Numbered from the stretch's first letter, positions 40,868 to 50,825 are shown. The stretch is 64,000 nucleotides of DNA from Lachnospiraceae bacterium (GCA_030524525.1 JAUNGI010000003.1:1-64000); one strand, 5' to 3'. The notes: generated by a model not told the origin, from the sequence alone. Numbers and translations are program-made.

Positions 40868-41953
40868 GTGAAAACCGCTTATTTGATGCTGGAAAACGGA
40901 GCCGTATTTCAGGGCAGTTATTTCGGCGTTCCCGCCGACGTTACCGGCGAAGTCGTTTTTGCAACCGGAATGACCGGTTATCTGGAAACGCTGACCGATC
41001 CCAGCTACACCGGACAGATCGTCGTACAAACATTTCCTCTCATTGGAAATTACGGTATCATTACCGAGGATTTTGAAAGCGCACAGATTCATGTCAGTGC
41101 TTATATCGTAAAAGACTGGTGTCAAGTTCCTTCCAACTTTCGTGGAGAAGGTAACCTTGACACTTTTTTTAAGTCCAAAGGAGTGACCGGTCTGTGCGGG
41201 ATCGACACCAGAGCGCTCACGAAAATGATCCGGGAGTACGGCACGATGAACGGCATCATCGTTTCCGATCCGGAGACCGTCGATCTGGACGAGGTAAAGA
41301 GCTATCGGATCCGGAAGCCGGTCTGTCGCGTATCGACCGAAACGGTCTACGAGGCGGCTGCCGAGAACGGCAAACGCAGGGTGGCGGTCATGGATTTCGG
41401 ATTGAAGGAAAACATCAAGCGGGAGCTTTTGAAGCGGGGCTGCGATCTGGTCGTATTTCCGCACAACGCGTCCGCCGAGGAGATCCTTGCGGTCAAGCCC
41501 GACGGCGTGCTGCTTACGAACGGGCCGGGAGACCCGGAGGACAACGAGGAGGCGATCGCCGCCATTCGGAAGCTCATGAAGACCGGCATTCCGATGTTCG
41601 GCATCTGTCTGGGGCATCAGCTTCTGGCGCTGGCAAACGGCTTCCATACGCGGAAGATGAAGTACGGGCACCGGGGCGCAAATCAGGCGGTCAAGGAGCT
41701 TTCCACGGGACGGGTCTATATCACGAGCCAGAACCACGGCTACGAGGTCGTGAGCGGAAGCGTGGATCCGAACGTTGCCCGGATGTCCTTTTACAATGTC
41801 AACGACCGGACCTGCGAAGGGATCGAGTACCTGAATCAGCCGGTCTTCTCGGTACAGTTCCATCCGGAGGCCTGCGGCGGTCCCAAGGACAGTGAATTTT
41901 TGTTTGATCGGTTTATTCGGAAGATGGAGGAAGCACGCCATGCCGTTGAATAA
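40868..41953 (+). CDS. carA: Carbamoyl-phosphate synthase small subunit (glutaminase)
   Basis: 361 residues, GTG start with AAGGAGGG 7 bases upstream. N-terminal CPSase domain (EVVFATGMTGYLETLTDPSYTGQIV) and class I glutaminase domain: PMFGICLGHQLLALA with nucleophile Cys, SQNHGYEVV, and SVQFHPEACGGP with the His/Glu pair. It supplies ammonia from glutamine for carbamoyl phosphate, used for pyrimidines and arginine. The stop overlaps the next gene's ATG region by 14 bases. Confidence 0.95.
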   Translation: MKTAYLMLENGAVFQGSYFGVPADVTGEVVFATGMTGYLETLTDPSYTGQIVVQTFPLIGNYGIITEDFESAQIHVSAYIVKDWCQVPSNFRGEGNLDTFFKSKGVTGLCGIDTRALTKMIREYGTMNGIIVSDPETVDLDEVKSYRIRKPVCRVSTETVYEAAAENGKRRVAVMDFGLKENIKRELLKRGCDLVVFPHNASAEEILAVKPDGVLLTNGPGDPEDNEEAIAAIRKLMKTGIPMFGICLGHQLLALANGFHTRKMKYGHRGANQAVKELSTGRVYITSQNHGYEVVSGSVDPNVARMSFYNVNDRTCEGIEYLNQPVFSVQFHPEACGGPKDSEFLFDRFIRKMEEARHAVE

Positions 41954-44900
41954 AAACATTAAAAAAACCCTTTTGATTGGCTCCGGCCCGATCGTCATCG
42001 GACAGGCAGCCGAATTTGACTACGCCGGAACGCAGGCGCTGCGGGTGCTGAAGGATGCGGGCATCGAGACCGTGCTTGTAAATTCCAATCCGGCGACGAT
42101 CATGACCGACAATCTGATGGCGGACGAGATCTATTTGGAGCCGCTGACGCTGGAGACCGTAAAGCGGATCATCCGGAAGGAAAAACCGGACAGCATCCTT
42201 TCCGGGCTTGGCGGCCAGACCGGACTGACGCTCTGTATGCAGCTTGCAAAATCGGGCTTCTTGGAAGAACAGGGCGTAACGCTGCTCGGCTCCTCGCCGG
42301 AGGTCATCGACCGGGCGGAGGATCGGCAGATGTTTAAGGACACGATGGAAAAGATCGGACAGCCCTGCATCCCCTCGGAGGTCGTGACCGACGTTTCGGC
42401 GGCGCTTGCGTTTGCGGAAACCATCGGCTATCCGGTCATTGTGCGCCCCGCGTTTACGCTTGGCGGCAGCGGCGGCGGCATCGCCGAGAGCCCGGAGGAG
42501 CTGCGGGAGATCGCCTCGACCGGACTTTCGCTCTCGCCGATCCATCAGGTGCTGATCGAGCGCTGCATCGCGGGCTGGAAGGAGATCGAGTTCGAGGTCA
42601 TGCGCGATAAAAACGGCAACGCGATCGCGGTCTGCTCGATGGAAAACTTTGACCCGGTCGGCGTGCATACGGGCGACAGCATCGTTATCGCCCCGGCGGT
42701 GACGCTGGCGGACAAGGAGTATCAGATGCTCCGGAAGGCGGCGCTCGACATTATCAACGAGCTGAAGATCGAGGGCGGCTGCAACTGTCAGTTCGCGCTG
42801 CACCCGGATTCGTTCGAATATGCGGTCATCGAGGTCAACCCGCGGGTGTCCCGTTCGTCCGCGCTGGCTTCCAAGGCGACCGGCTATCCGATCGCCAAGG
42901 TCGCAACGAAGATCGCCATCGGCTATACGCTGGACGAGATACAAAACGATATTACGAAAAATACCTACGCCGCTTTCGAGCCGACTCTCGACTATGTGGC
43001 GGTTAAATTCCCGAAGTGGCCGTTCGACAAGTTCGTTTATGCAAAGCGGGAGCTTGGAACGCAGATGAAGGCCACCGGCGAGGTCATGTCAATCAGCGAT
43101 ACGTTTGAATCCGCGCTGATGAAGGCGGTCCGCGGCGTGGAGATCGGTCTTACGACGCTGAATCTGGAAAAGGCGGCGGAGATGAGCGACGAGGAGCTGA
43201 AGGCGCGCCTGCGCCATGCGACCGACGAACGGCTGTTTTATCTGTTCGCCGCCATGAAGCGGGGTGTGAGCGTGGCGGAGATCCACGAGGCGACCAAGAT
43301 CGACGAGTGGTTCTTGGAAAAGCTGAGCAAGCTTGTTTGCTACGAGCAGCGCTTGGCCCGCGAGCCCCTGACGAAGGAGCTTTACCGGGAGGGCAAGCGG
43401 CTGGGCTATCTGGACGACACGATCGCCGCAATGAGCGGGCAGGAGCTTCCGGAAAAAGCGGCTCCGGTCTATAAAATGGTCGATACCTGCGGCGGCGAGT
43501 TCCCTGCGGAGACCCCTTACTTTTACGCCGTATACGATACGCCGCAGATGGGCGCGGAAAACGAGGCGCTCGACTTCATTCACAAGACCGAAAAGCCCAA
43601 GGTCGTTGTGTTCGGCTCCGGGCCCATCCGCATCGGACAGGGCATCGAGTTCGACTACGCAAGCGTACACTGCGTCTGGGCGTTGAAGCGGCTCGGCTAT
43701 GAGGTCGTTGTCGTCAACAACAATCCGGAGACGGTCTCGACCGACTTCGACACGGCGGATCGGCTGTATTTCGAGCCTCTTAATAAGGAAGACGTGCTGC
43801 ACATCATCGACATGGAGCAGCCCGTGGGCGTGATCGTGGCGTTCGGCGGTCAGACCGCCATCAAGCTGACGGCGCATCTGGCAAAGGCGGGCATTCCGAT
43901 CTTGGGAACGAGCGCGGACAGCATCGACGAGGCGGAGGATCGGGAGCGGTTCGACGAGATGCTGGAAAAGCTCGGCATTGCCCGTCCGAAGGGCTTTACG
44001 GTCACCACGACCGAGCAGGCGCTGGAGGCGGCGCGGAAGGTCACCTATCCGGTGCTGATGCGTCCTTCCTATGTGCTGGGCGGCCAGAACATGATCATTG
44101 CGTTTGAGGATGCGGACATCATCGAATATATGCGGGTCATTTTGGAGCAGAATCCGGACAACCTTGTGCTGATCGACAAGTACATCAGCGGTATGGAGAT
44201 CGAGGTGGATGCCATCTGCGACGGGGAGGACATTCTGATCCCCGGCATCATGGAGCATATCGAGCGCACCGGCATTCACTCCGGAGACAGTATCGCGGTC
44301 TATCCGGCGCCCCATGTGGACGACGAGATCGCCGAGGAGATCCTGCGGATCACCGAAAGGCTTGCGGCGGCGCTCAAGGCAAAGGGCTTGATGAACGTGC
44401 AGTACATCGTTGCCGACCGGAAGATTTATATTATCGAGGTCAATCCGAGAGCGTCCCGGACGATCCCCTACCTGAGCAAGGTCACGGGCGTTCCGATGTG
44501 CGATCTGGCGACGCGCACGAGCCTCGGCGAAAAGCTCAAAGACTTGGGCTACGGCACCGGCATTTACAAGATCCCGCCCTACACCTGCGTCAAGGTTCCG
44601 GTTTTCTCTTTTGAGAAGCTGACCGACGTGGACACGCAGCTTGGCCCGGAAATGAAGTCCACGGGCGAGGTGCTGGGGATCGGCAAGAATCTGCGCGAGG
44701 CGCTCTACAAGGGACTTGTGGCGGCGGGCTACGCGATGTACAAGGAGGGCGGCGTCTTTATCAGCGTCCGCAAGAGCGACAAGGGCGAGATCGCCGGAAT
44801 CGCCAAGAAATTTGCCGATCGGGGCTTTTCGCTGTACGCCACCGAAGGCAACGCGCAGGTGCTGCGTGTCGCCGGACTGGAGGTCACGGAGGTGGACAAG

Positions 44901-45989
44901 ATCCACGAGAGCGAAAACAACGCCATGAAGCTTATTGAAAGCGGAAAGATCAATTATATCATCTCAACCTCCGCGAAGGGCAGAAACCCGCAGCGCGACA
45001 GCGTAAAGCTGCGCCGGAAGGCGAGCCAGCTCGGCATTCCGTGCCTGACGGCGCTCGATACCGCCGACGCGGTGGCGGACAGCCTTGGCAGCGGCTTCAG
45101 CGAGCTGACGACCGAGCTGATCAATCTGAACCGGATGCGCACCGAGCGGCAGAAGGTGCGCTTTGTGAAGATGCAGGGCTGCGGCAACGATTATATTTAT
45201 CTCGACTGCTTCGACCAGCAGATCAACTGTCCGGAGTCGCTTCCGCTGATCCTGACCGACCGGCATTACGCGATCGGCGGCGACGGCGTGATCCTGATGC
45301 TTCCGTCGGACGTTGCCGACGTGCGGATGCGCGTGTTCAATCTGGACGGCAGCGAGGGCAAGATGTGCGGGACCGCGCTTCGGTGCATCGCAAAATATCT
45401 GTGCGATACCGGCAAGGTGGAGAAAAACGTCATCACCGTGGAAACCCTGAGCGGCGTTAAAACCGTGCGCGCCATCAAGCAGCACGGACGCGTCTATATG
45501 GCGGAGGTCGAGATGGGAGAGATCGACTTTGCGGCGGAGCGCGTACCGGTGCTTGCCAATACGGAAACGGTGGTGAACAAGCCGCTTATCGTGGACGGAA
45601 CGGAATATGCGGTGACCTGCGTCAACGTGGGCAATCCGCACTGCGTTACGTTCCTGCCCGACGTGTCCAACCTGGACTTGGAGACCATCGGCCCGAAGTT
45701 CGAGTACCACAAGCGTTTTCCGGAGCGGGTCAACACCGAATTCGTCAAGATCATCGACGAGAGCACGATCAAGATGCGCGTCTGGGAGCGCGGCAATCAC
45801 GAGACTTCCTCCTGCGGGAGCGGAGCCTGCGCCGCGGTGGCTGCGGCGGTGCGGAACGGTTACTGCACGACGGCGCGGCCGGTGGACGTGATCCTGCCCG
45901 GCGGCAAGCTGTCCATCCGTTACGACGGCAAAAGGGTATGGCTCACGGGCAACTGCAAGAAGATCTACGAGGGCGTTGTGGAACTTTAG
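41940..45989 (+). CDS. carB: Fusion of carbamoyl-phosphate synthase large subunit with diaminopimelate epimerase (CarB-DapF)
   Basis: 1349 residues in one frame. Residues 1 to about 1068 are a full CarB: two ATP-grasp halves (SGPIVIGQAAEFDYAGTQ; a second SGPIRIGQGIEFDYASVH near 565) and the C-terminal MGS-like domain (SARGRNP-type ISTSAKGRNPQRDS). Residues from about 1073 (VRFVKMQGCGNDYIYLDCF) to the end are a full DapF: KMCGTALRC and SSCGSGACA with the two catalytic cysteines, of which the first loop reads MCGTALRC instead of the usual MCGNGxRC. Only about five residues link them. An internal GTG at 45156 has no clear ribosome site. The product could act as one chain or be cleaved. Confidence 0.85.
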   Translation: MPLNKNIKKTLLIGSGPIVIGQAAEFDYAGTQALRVLKDAGIETVLVNSNPATIMTDNLMADEIYLEPLTLETVKRIIRKEKPDSILSGLGGQTGLTLCMQLAKSGFLEEQGVTLLGSSPEVIDRAEDRQMFKDTMEKIGQPCIPSEVVTDVSAALAFAETIGYPVIVRPAFTLGGSGGGIAESPEELREIASTGLSLSPIHQVLIERCIAGWKEIEFEVMRDKNGNAIAVCSMENFDPVGVHTGDSIVIAPAVTLADKEYQMLRKAALDIINELKIEGGCNCQFALHPDSFEYAVIEVNPRVSRSSALASKATGYPIAKVATKIAIGYTLDEIQNDITKNTYAAFEPTLDYVAVKFPKWPFDKFVYAKRELGTQMKATGEVMSISDTFESALMKAVRGVEIGLTTLNLEKAAEMSDEELKARLRHATDERLFYLFAAMKRGVSVAEIHEATKIDEWFLEKLSKLVCYEQRLAREPLTKELYREGKRLGYLDDTIAAMSGQELPEKAAPVYKMVDTCGGEFPAETPYFYAVYDTPQMGAENEALDFIHKTEKPKVVVFGSGPIRIGQGIEFDYASVHCVWALKRLGYEVVVVNNNPETVSTDFDTADRLYFEPLNKEDVLHIIDMEQPVGVIVAFGGQTAIKLTAHLAKAGIPILGTSADSIDEAEDRERFDEMLEKLGIARPKGFTVTTTEQALEAARKVTYPVLMRPSYVLGGQNMIIAFEDADIIEYMRVILEQNPDNLVLIDKYISGMEIEVDAICDGEDILIPGIMEHIERTGIHSGDSIAVYPAPHVDDEIAEEILRITERLAAALKAKGLMNVQYIVADRKIYIIEVNPRASRTIPYLSKVTGVPMCDLATRTSLGEKLKDLGYGTGIYKIPPYTCVKVPVFSFEKLTDVDTQLGPEMKSTGEVLGIGKNLREALYKGLVAAGYAMYKEGGVFISVRKSDKGEIAGIAKKFADRGFSLYATEGNAQVLRVAGLEVTEVDKIHESENNAMKLIESGKINYIISTSAKGRNPQRDSVKLRRKASQLGIPCLTALDTADAVADSLGSGFSELTTELINLNRMRTERQKVRFVKMQGCGNDYIYLDCFDQQINCPESLPLILTDRHYAIGGDGVILMLPSDVADVRMRVFNLDGSEGKMCGTALRCIAKYLCDTGKVEKNVITVETLSGVKTVRAIKQHGRVYMAEVEMGEIDFAAERVPVLANTETVVNKPLIVDGTEYAVTCVNVGNPHCVTFLPDVSNLDLETIGPKFEYHKRFPERVNTEFVKIIDESTIKMRVWERGNHETSSCGSGACAAVAAAVRNGYCTTARPVDVILPGGKLSIRYDGKRVWLTGNCKKIYEGVVEL

Positions 45990-46010
45990 GTTCCTTAAAA
46001 ATGTATAAAA

Positions 46011-46046
46011 GAGTGTCGTTTCGGATTGCGGAACGACCTCTTTTTT
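46011..46046 (+). terminator. Terminator after carB-dapF
   Basis: GAGTGTCGTTTC (46011-46022) pairs with mismatches to GGAACGACCTC (46030-46040), followed by TTTTTT. A weaker hairpin with T-run is at about 46100-46130 before deoC. Confidence 0.7.
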
Positions 46047-46165
46047 GTTATTCTAATTGCGGAATGGCAGAAAGCTGTCGAATGGTGACGAGAAAAAGCC
46101 CGCCGTGCGGCAGCCTTTTTCTTTTCATACGGACAAAAATGTGGTAAGTTTATGTGAGGAAATTT

Positions 46166-46825
46166 ATGGAACTGAAAGAGATTTTGACGCATGTGGATCA
46201 TACGCTGCTGGCGCCTGCGGCGACGTGGGAGCAGATCCGGAGCGTATGTCAGGAGGGAATCGACTTTGCGACCGCTTCGGTCTGCATTCCTTCGGTTTAT
46301 GTGGCGAGGGCAGCGGAATTTGTGCAGGGAAAGATCCCGATCTGTACGGTGATCGGCTTTCCGAACGGCTACAGCACGACGCAGGCCAAGTGCTTTGAGG
46401 CGGCGGAGGCGGTTGCCGCCGGAGCTTCGGAGATCGACATGGTGATCTGTCTCGGCGCGGTAAAGGAGGAAAACGACGCGGCGGTGCTTGCCGAGATCAA
46501 CGCGGTCAAGCGGGCGTGCGGCGGCCGGCTGCTCAAGGTCATTATCGAGACCTGCCAGCTCACCCGCGAGGAAAAGATCCGCATGTGCCGGGTGGTCTCC
46601 GCGTCGGAGGCGGATTATATCAAGACCTCCACCGGCTTTTCCTCGGGCGGCGCAACGCCGGAGGACGTGGCGCTGCTGCGGCGGTACACGATCGGAAAGA
46701 AGGTCAAGGCGGCGGGAGGCATTCAGAGCATTGCCGACGCCGAGCGCTTTCTGGAGCTGGGAGCCGACCGGCTGGGCACGAGCCGGCTGGTAAAGCTGGC
46801 AAAGTCGCTTGGAAATGAGGATTGA
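46166..46825 (+). CDS. deoC: Deoxyribose-phosphate aldolase
   Basis: 219 residues. THVDHTLLAP at the start, CTVIGFPNGYSTTQAK, LLKVIIETCQLT with the reactive Lys, DYIKTSTGFSSGGAT with the Schiff-base Lys, and KAAGGIQS. It cleaves deoxyribose 5-phosphate into acetaldehyde and glyceraldehyde 3-phosphate. ATG 46166 was preferred to an in-frame GTG at 46154 because the family begins near MELKEILTHVDH. deoD follows after 13 bp, forming a nucleoside catabolism operon. Confidence 0.95.
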   Translation: MELKEILTHVDHTLLAPAATWEQIRSVCQEGIDFATASVCIPSVYVARAAEFVQGKIPICTVIGFPNGYSTTQAKCFEAAEAVAAGASEIDMVICLGAVKEENDAAVLAEINAVKRACGGRLLKVIIETCQLTREEKIRMCRVVSASEADYIKTSTGFSSGGATPEDVALLRRYTIGKKVKAAGGIQSIADAERFLELGADRLGTSRLVKLAKSLGNED

Positions 46826-46838
46826 AAGGGAGGATGTT

Positions 46839-47585
46839 ATGAGCAATTATCCGACGCCGCATATCGACGCAAAACCGGGGGATTTTGGACGGACGGTGCT
46901 GATGCCCGGAGACCCTCTGCGCGCAAAATTTATCGCGGAGCAATATCTGGAGGCTCCGGTGCTTGTGAACAACGTGCGCGGCATTCAGGGCTACACCGGA
47001 ACCTACGAGGGAACCAAGGTCTCGGTCATGGCGAGCGGCATGGGAATGCCGTCCATCGGCATTTACAGCTACGAGCTGTATCATTTCTTCAATGTGGAAC
47101 ATATTATCCGGATCGGCTCCGCCGGCGCCTATCAGAAAGACGTCCGCGTCCGGGATCTCGTGCTGGGGCAGGGAGCCTGCTACGACTCCAACTATGCGGC
47201 GCAGTTCCATCTTCCGGGGACGTTTTCCGCGATCGCAAGCTATTCGCTGCTTTCGGTCTGCGCCGGTCTTGCCGAGGAAATGGGGCTTCGGTTCCACGTG
47301 GGCAATCTGGTTTCGAGCGACCGCTTTTACGGAGATCCGGAAGGGGTTCCCGAGGGCTTCCGGGAGGTTCCGGCATGGTCGAAGATGGGCGTGTTGGCGG
47401 TCGAGATGGAGGCGGCGGCGCTGTACATGAACGCGGCGCGCGCCGGAAAGCATGCCCTTGCGGTCTGCACGGTCTCCGACCATCTTTTGACCGGGGAGAG
47501 CACAAGCGCGGCGGAGCGGCAGGAGTCCTTTACGGATATGATGAAGCTGGCGCTTCGGACGGCGGTATGTTTGGAAAAAGGGTGA
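46839..47585 (+). CDS. deoD: Purine nucleoside phosphorylase (DeoD type)
   Basis: 248 residues. Typical opening TPHIDAKPGDFGRTVLMPGDPLRAKFIAEQY, GMGMPSIGIYSYELY, IIRIGSAGAY and VEMEAAALY, with the active-site Glu and the Asp in VSDHLLTGE. It releases purine bases with phosphate; ribose-phosphate sugars then pass to DeoC-type steps. GGGAGG precedes the ATG. The next gene begins 7 bp after the stop but is unrelated in function. Confidence 0.95.
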   Translation: MSNYPTPHIDAKPGDFGRTVLMPGDPLRAKFIAEQYLEAPVLVNNVRGIQGYTGTYEGTKVSVMASGMGMPSIGIYSYELYHFFNVEHIIRIGSAGAYQKDVRVRDLVLGQGACYDSNYAAQFHLPGTFSAIASYSLLSVCAGLAEEMGLRFHVGNLVSSDRFYGDPEGVPEGFREVPAWSKMGVLAVEMEAAALYMNAARAGKHALAVCTVSDHLLTGESTSAAERQESFTDMMKLALRTAVCLEKG

Positions 47586-47592
47586 AACTGCT

Positions 47593-47988
47593 ATGAGAGA
47601 ACGAATTGCGCGGTTTATGCGCGGTCGGTACGGGAACGACCGGCTGAACAATTTTTTGCTGGGGCTTTCGCTCGCGCTGATCGTGGTCGATCTGTTTGCG
47701 CGGACGCGCGTGCTGTATTTCTTGGGGCTTCTGTGTCTTGTCTGGTCGTATGTGCGGATGTTTTCGAGACGGATCGACAAGCGGGCGGCGGAAAACCGTT
47801 GGTATCTTGACCGGACGCAGGGCATACGGAATTTCTTTGCAAAGAAGAAGCGGCTCCGTACGATGAAAAAAACGTATCATTTGTGCAAATGCCCCTCCTG
47901 CCGGCAGCAGATCCGCGTGCCGAAGGGGCGCGGACAGCTTGAGGTCACCTGTCCGAAATGCCGCTGCGTTTTCCGGACAAGGTCGTAA
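47593..47988 (+). CDS. Small membrane protein with C-terminal zinc ribbon
   Basis: 131 residues. One or two hydrophobic helices (about 20-55: NNFLLGLSLALIVVDLF, VLYFLGLLCLVWSYV), a basic middle, then a zinc ribbon CPSC-x17-CPKC (about 101-125, in CKCPSCRQQIRVPKG and VTCPKCRCVF). Such proteins are common in Clostridia; the function is unknown. It is probably in one transcript with the next two genes. Confidence 0.65.
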   Translation: MRERIARFMRGRYGNDRLNNFLLGLSLALIVVDLFARTRVLYFLGLLCLVWSYVRMFSRRIDKRAAENRWYLDRTQGIRNFFAKKKRLRTMKKTYHLCKCPSCRQQIRVPKGRGQLEVTCPKCRCVFRTRS

Positions 47989-48023
47989 GCGTGGAGCAGA
48001 GAACAAAAGAAAGGTGTTGGCAG

Positions 48024-48863
48024 ATGTACGGATATGTCGTTGTGAATCAGGACGAGCTGCGCGGCAGGGAGCTGAAGGAATACCGCCGGTATTACTGCGG
48101 GCTCTGTCACGCGCTTCGGGAACAGTACCGCTTTGCGGGGCAATGCAGCGTCAACTATGACAGTGCGTTTCTGGCGCTGCTGCTGTCGTCGCTTTACGAT
48201 CTGGATACCGAAAGCCGGGAGGCGTGCTGCATGGTGCATCCGCTGAAGGCGCAGCCCTACGAGCGGAACGCCGCCATTGCCTATGTGGCGGATATGAACG
48301 TCCTGCTGGCGTACTTAAAGTGCATGGACGACTGGAAGGACGAGCGGAAGGTGCTGCGGTACTTTTACGGACGCGTGCTCGGCGCACGGGGGGAACGGCT
48401 GCGCCGCCGCTACGGAACGAAGGTGCGGAAAATCTTCCGGGAAATGCGGACGCTTCTGCGGCTGGAACATGCGGAGGAGGAGGATTTTGACCGTTTGGCG
48501 GCATGCTTTGGACGGATGCTGGGCGAGATCTTTGCTTGGCGGCAGGACGAGTGGGAAAGCGACCTGCGGGAAATCGGCTTTCATCTGGGAAAATTCATCT
48601 ATCTGACCGACGCGTACGACGATTACGAGGAAGATCTGAAACAGGCGCGCTTCAATCCGCTGCAGCCGGTTGCGGAGCGCATCGGCAGAGAGCGGCTGCG
48701 GGATTGGGTCGGGCAGGTGCTGGAGCTGATGGCGGCGGACTGCGCCCGCGCCTTTGAGCGGCTGCCGATCGTGGAACATGTGGAGATCCTGCGGAATATT
48801 CTGTATTCGGGGATCTGGACCGCGTTTGAAAAGGGAAAGAAGCCGTCGGGGAAAGAGAGGTAG
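48024..48863 (+). CDS. DUF5685-family protein
   Basis: 279 residues, all-helical by pattern. The opening YVVVNQDELRGRELKEYRRYYCGLCHALRE is what I recall for DUF5685. Two acid-rich motifs, DDWKDE (about 101-106) and DAYDDYEEDL (about 197-206), are spaced much like the first and second Asp-rich motifs of isoprenoid synthases, so a distant link to that fold is possible but unproven. ATG 48024 is placed after AAAGGTG. It lies just upstream of a J-domain protein gene (9 bp gap), so they may work together. Confidence 0.65.
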   Translation: MYGYVVVNQDELRGRELKEYRRYYCGLCHALREQYRFAGQCSVNYDSAFLALLLSSLYDLDTESREACCMVHPLKAQPYERNAAIAYVADMNVLLAYLKCMDDWKDERKVLRYFYGRVLGARGERLRRRYGTKVRKIFREMRTLLRLEHAEEEDFDRLAACFGRMLGEIFAWRQDEWESDLREIGFHLGKFIYLTDAYDDYEEDLKQARFNPLQPVAERIGRERLRDWVGQVLELMAADCARAFERLPIVEHVEILRNILYSGIWTAFEKGKKPSGKER

Positions 48864-48872
48864 AGAAAAAAC

Positions 48873-49565
48873 ATGAGAGATCCTTATGCGGTCCTTGGGC
48901 TGCCGAGAACTGCAAGCGACGACGAAGTGAAAAAAGCCTATCGAAAGCTGAGCCGCATCTACCATCCCGACGCCAATATCAACAATCCGAACAAGGAGCA
49001 GGCGGAGGAAAAGTTCAAGGAGATCCAGCAGGCGTATCAGGCGATCATGAACAAAGAGACCGGCGGCGCGCAGGAGAGCTACGGCAGCGGTCAGGGCTAT
49101 TACGGCGGACACTACGGCGGCTTTGACGGCTTCGGCGGTTTCGGCGGCTATGCGAACGGGTACGGCAGAAGAACGGCGCAGCAGAACGCCTACGAGGACG
49201 ACAATACCCGGTATCTGCATGTGGCGGAAAACTATATCCGGAACCGCGCGTTTCAGGAGGCGGTCAACATTCTGCGCTCGGTCACCGAGCATACGGCGTA
49301 CTGGCACTATCTTTACGGCGTGGCGAACGCCGGGCTGCGGAATCAGGCGGCGGCGCTGGAGCATTTGCAGGAGGCGGTGCGGATGGAGCCGGGAAATGCG
49401 ACCTACCGGCAGACCTACGAACAGCTTCAGGGCGGCGGCGAATGGTACCGGGCGACCGGCAGTCTGTATGGCGCGCCCACCGGCGAGATGAACGGCATGT
49501 GCTGGAAGCTCTGTCTGGCGAACATGATCTGCAATATCTGCCTGCCGGGCTCCTTCTGTATTTGA
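48873..49565 (+). CDS. J-domain (DnaJ-like) protein with TPR-like region
   Basis: 230 residues. J domain (1 to about 62) with HPD in RIYHPDANI, a Gly/Phe/Tyr-rich linker (about 70-100), then helices resembling TPR repeats ([48 protein letters not shown]). The C-terminus has five cysteines ([22 protein letters not shown]), possibly a membrane anchor or metal site. It would direct DnaK to a particular substrate; the adjacent DUF5685 protein is a candidate. Confidence 0.8.
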   Translation: MRDPYAVLGLPRTASDDEVKKAYRKLSRIYHPDANINNPNKEQAEEKFKEIQQAYQAIMNKETGGAQESYGSGQGYYGGHYGGFDGFGGFGGYANGYGRRTAQQNAYEDDNTRYLHVAENYIRNRAFQEAVNILRSVTEHTAYWHYLYGVANAGLRNQAAALEHLQEAVRMEPGNATYRQTYEQLQGGGEWYRATGSLYGAPTGEMNGMCWKLCLANMICNICLPGSFCI

Positions 49566-49598
49566 TTTCTCAAAAGAGAAGCTTTTATAACGTAGCCA

Positions 49599-49627
49599 TT
49601 GACTTTTTCTTTTTTCGCGGATATACT
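49599..49627 (+). promoter_or_regulatory. Promoter of trpS
   Basis: TTGACT (49599-49604), 17-base spacer, TATACT (49622-49627), about 50 bases upstream of the ATG. The leader contains GGAGACGGAGG. No T-box is visible in the leader, which is too short. Confidence 0.75.
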
Positions 49628-49678
49628 CATTTTATTGGGAATTAGAGTGAAAACGCAGGAACGGAGACGGAGGTTATT

Positions 49679-50767
49679 ATGGCTAAGATTATTTTGACCG
49701 GAGATCGGCCCACGGGCAGGCTTCATGTCGGACATTATGTAGGTTCGTTAAAGCGCCGGGTGGAGCTGCAGAACTCCGGGGAATTCGATAAAATTTTTAT
49801 TATGATCGCGGACGCGCAGGCATTGACGGACAACGCGGACAATCCGGAAAAGGTGAGACAGAATATTATCGAGGTGGCATTGGACTATCTGGCCTGCGGG
49901 CTGGACCCCCAAAAGGCGACGATCTTTATTCAGTCTCAGGTTCCGGAGCTGACCGAGCTGTCCTTTTATTATATGAATCTGGTGACGGTTTCCCGACTGC
50001 AAAGAAACCCCACGGTAAAGAACGAGATCCAGATGCGGAACTTTGAGACGAGCATTCCGGTGGGCTTCTTTACCTATCCGATCAGTCAGGCGGCGGACAT
50101 CACGGCGTTTCGCGCCACCACCGTACCGGTCGGGGAGGATCAGCTTCCGATGATCGAGCAGACGCGGGAGATCGTGCGCAAATTCAATCAGGTCTATGGG
50201 GAGACTCTTGTAGAACCGGAGGCTGTGATCCCGGAAAACGCCACCTGTCAGCGGCTGCCCGGAACCGACGGAAAGGCCAAGATGAGCAAGTCGCTCGGCA
50301 ACTGCATCTATCTGGCGGATACGGCGGAGGAGCTGAAGCAAAAGGTCATGAACATGTACACCGACCCGAACCATATCCGGGTCTCCGATCCCGGCTGCGT
50401 GGAGGGCAATACGGTCTTTACTTATCTGGACGCTTTCTGCAAGGAAGAATATTTTGCAAAATATCTTCCGGAATACGCCGGGCTGGACGCTTTGAAGGAG
50501 CATTATCAAAAAGGCGGTCTGGGCGACGTGAAGATCAAGCGCTTTTTGAACGCGGTCTTGGAGGAGGAGCTTGCGCCCATCCGCGAACGTCGTCTGGAGC
50601 TCGGAGATCAAATTCCGGAAATTTACGAAATGCTCCGGCGGGGAAGCGAGGAAGCGCGGAAGGTGGCGGCGGAGACGCTTGCCGACGTAAAGCGGGCGAT
50701 GCGCATCAATTATTTTGAGGACGCCGCGCTGATTCGGGAGCAGGCGGAACGCTTTGCAAATAAATAA
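49679..50767 (+). CDS. trpS: Tryptophan--tRNA ligase
   Basis: 362 residues. Class I motifs: [17 protein letters not shown] (HIGH-type HVGH) and KMSKSLGN (KMSKS). The segments [27 protein letters not shown] and [12 protein letters not shown] are diagnostic of TrpRS. It charges tRNA-Trp. GGAGG precedes the ATG. It is followed by an HD-GYP gene after about 60 bp. Confidence 0.95.
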   Translation: MAKIILTGDRPTGRLHVGHYVGSLKRRVELQNSGEFDKIFIMIADAQALTDNADNPEKVRQNIIEVALDYLACGLDPQKATIFIQSQVPELTELSFYYMNLVTVSRLQRNPTVKNEIQMRNFETSIPVGFFTYPISQAADITAFRATTVPVGEDQLPMIEQTREIVRKFNQVYGETLVEPEAVIPENATCQRLPGTDGKAKMSKSLGNCIYLADTAEELKQKVMNMYTDPNHIRVSDPGCVEGNTVFTYLDAFCKEEYFAKYLPEYAGLDALKEHYQKGGLGDVKIKRFLNAVLEEELAPIRERRLELGDQIPEIYEMLRRGSEEARKVAAETLADVKRAMRINYFEDAALIREQAERFANK

Positions 50768-50825
50768 ATATCGGCAGCGGCGGCAAAGGACGGAGCCGCC
50801 GCATACAGAGAAGGGGGCGCTTGGA

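Noticed and set aside
43089..44906. 605-codon antisense frame over carB
   Set aside because: Shadow frame of low-complexity basic composition; CarB is unambiguous on the other strand.
45156..45989. Separate dapF gene starting at the internal GTG 45156
   Set aside because: No convincing ribosome site and no stop codon between the domains; recorded as a fusion, though internal initiation cannot be excluded.
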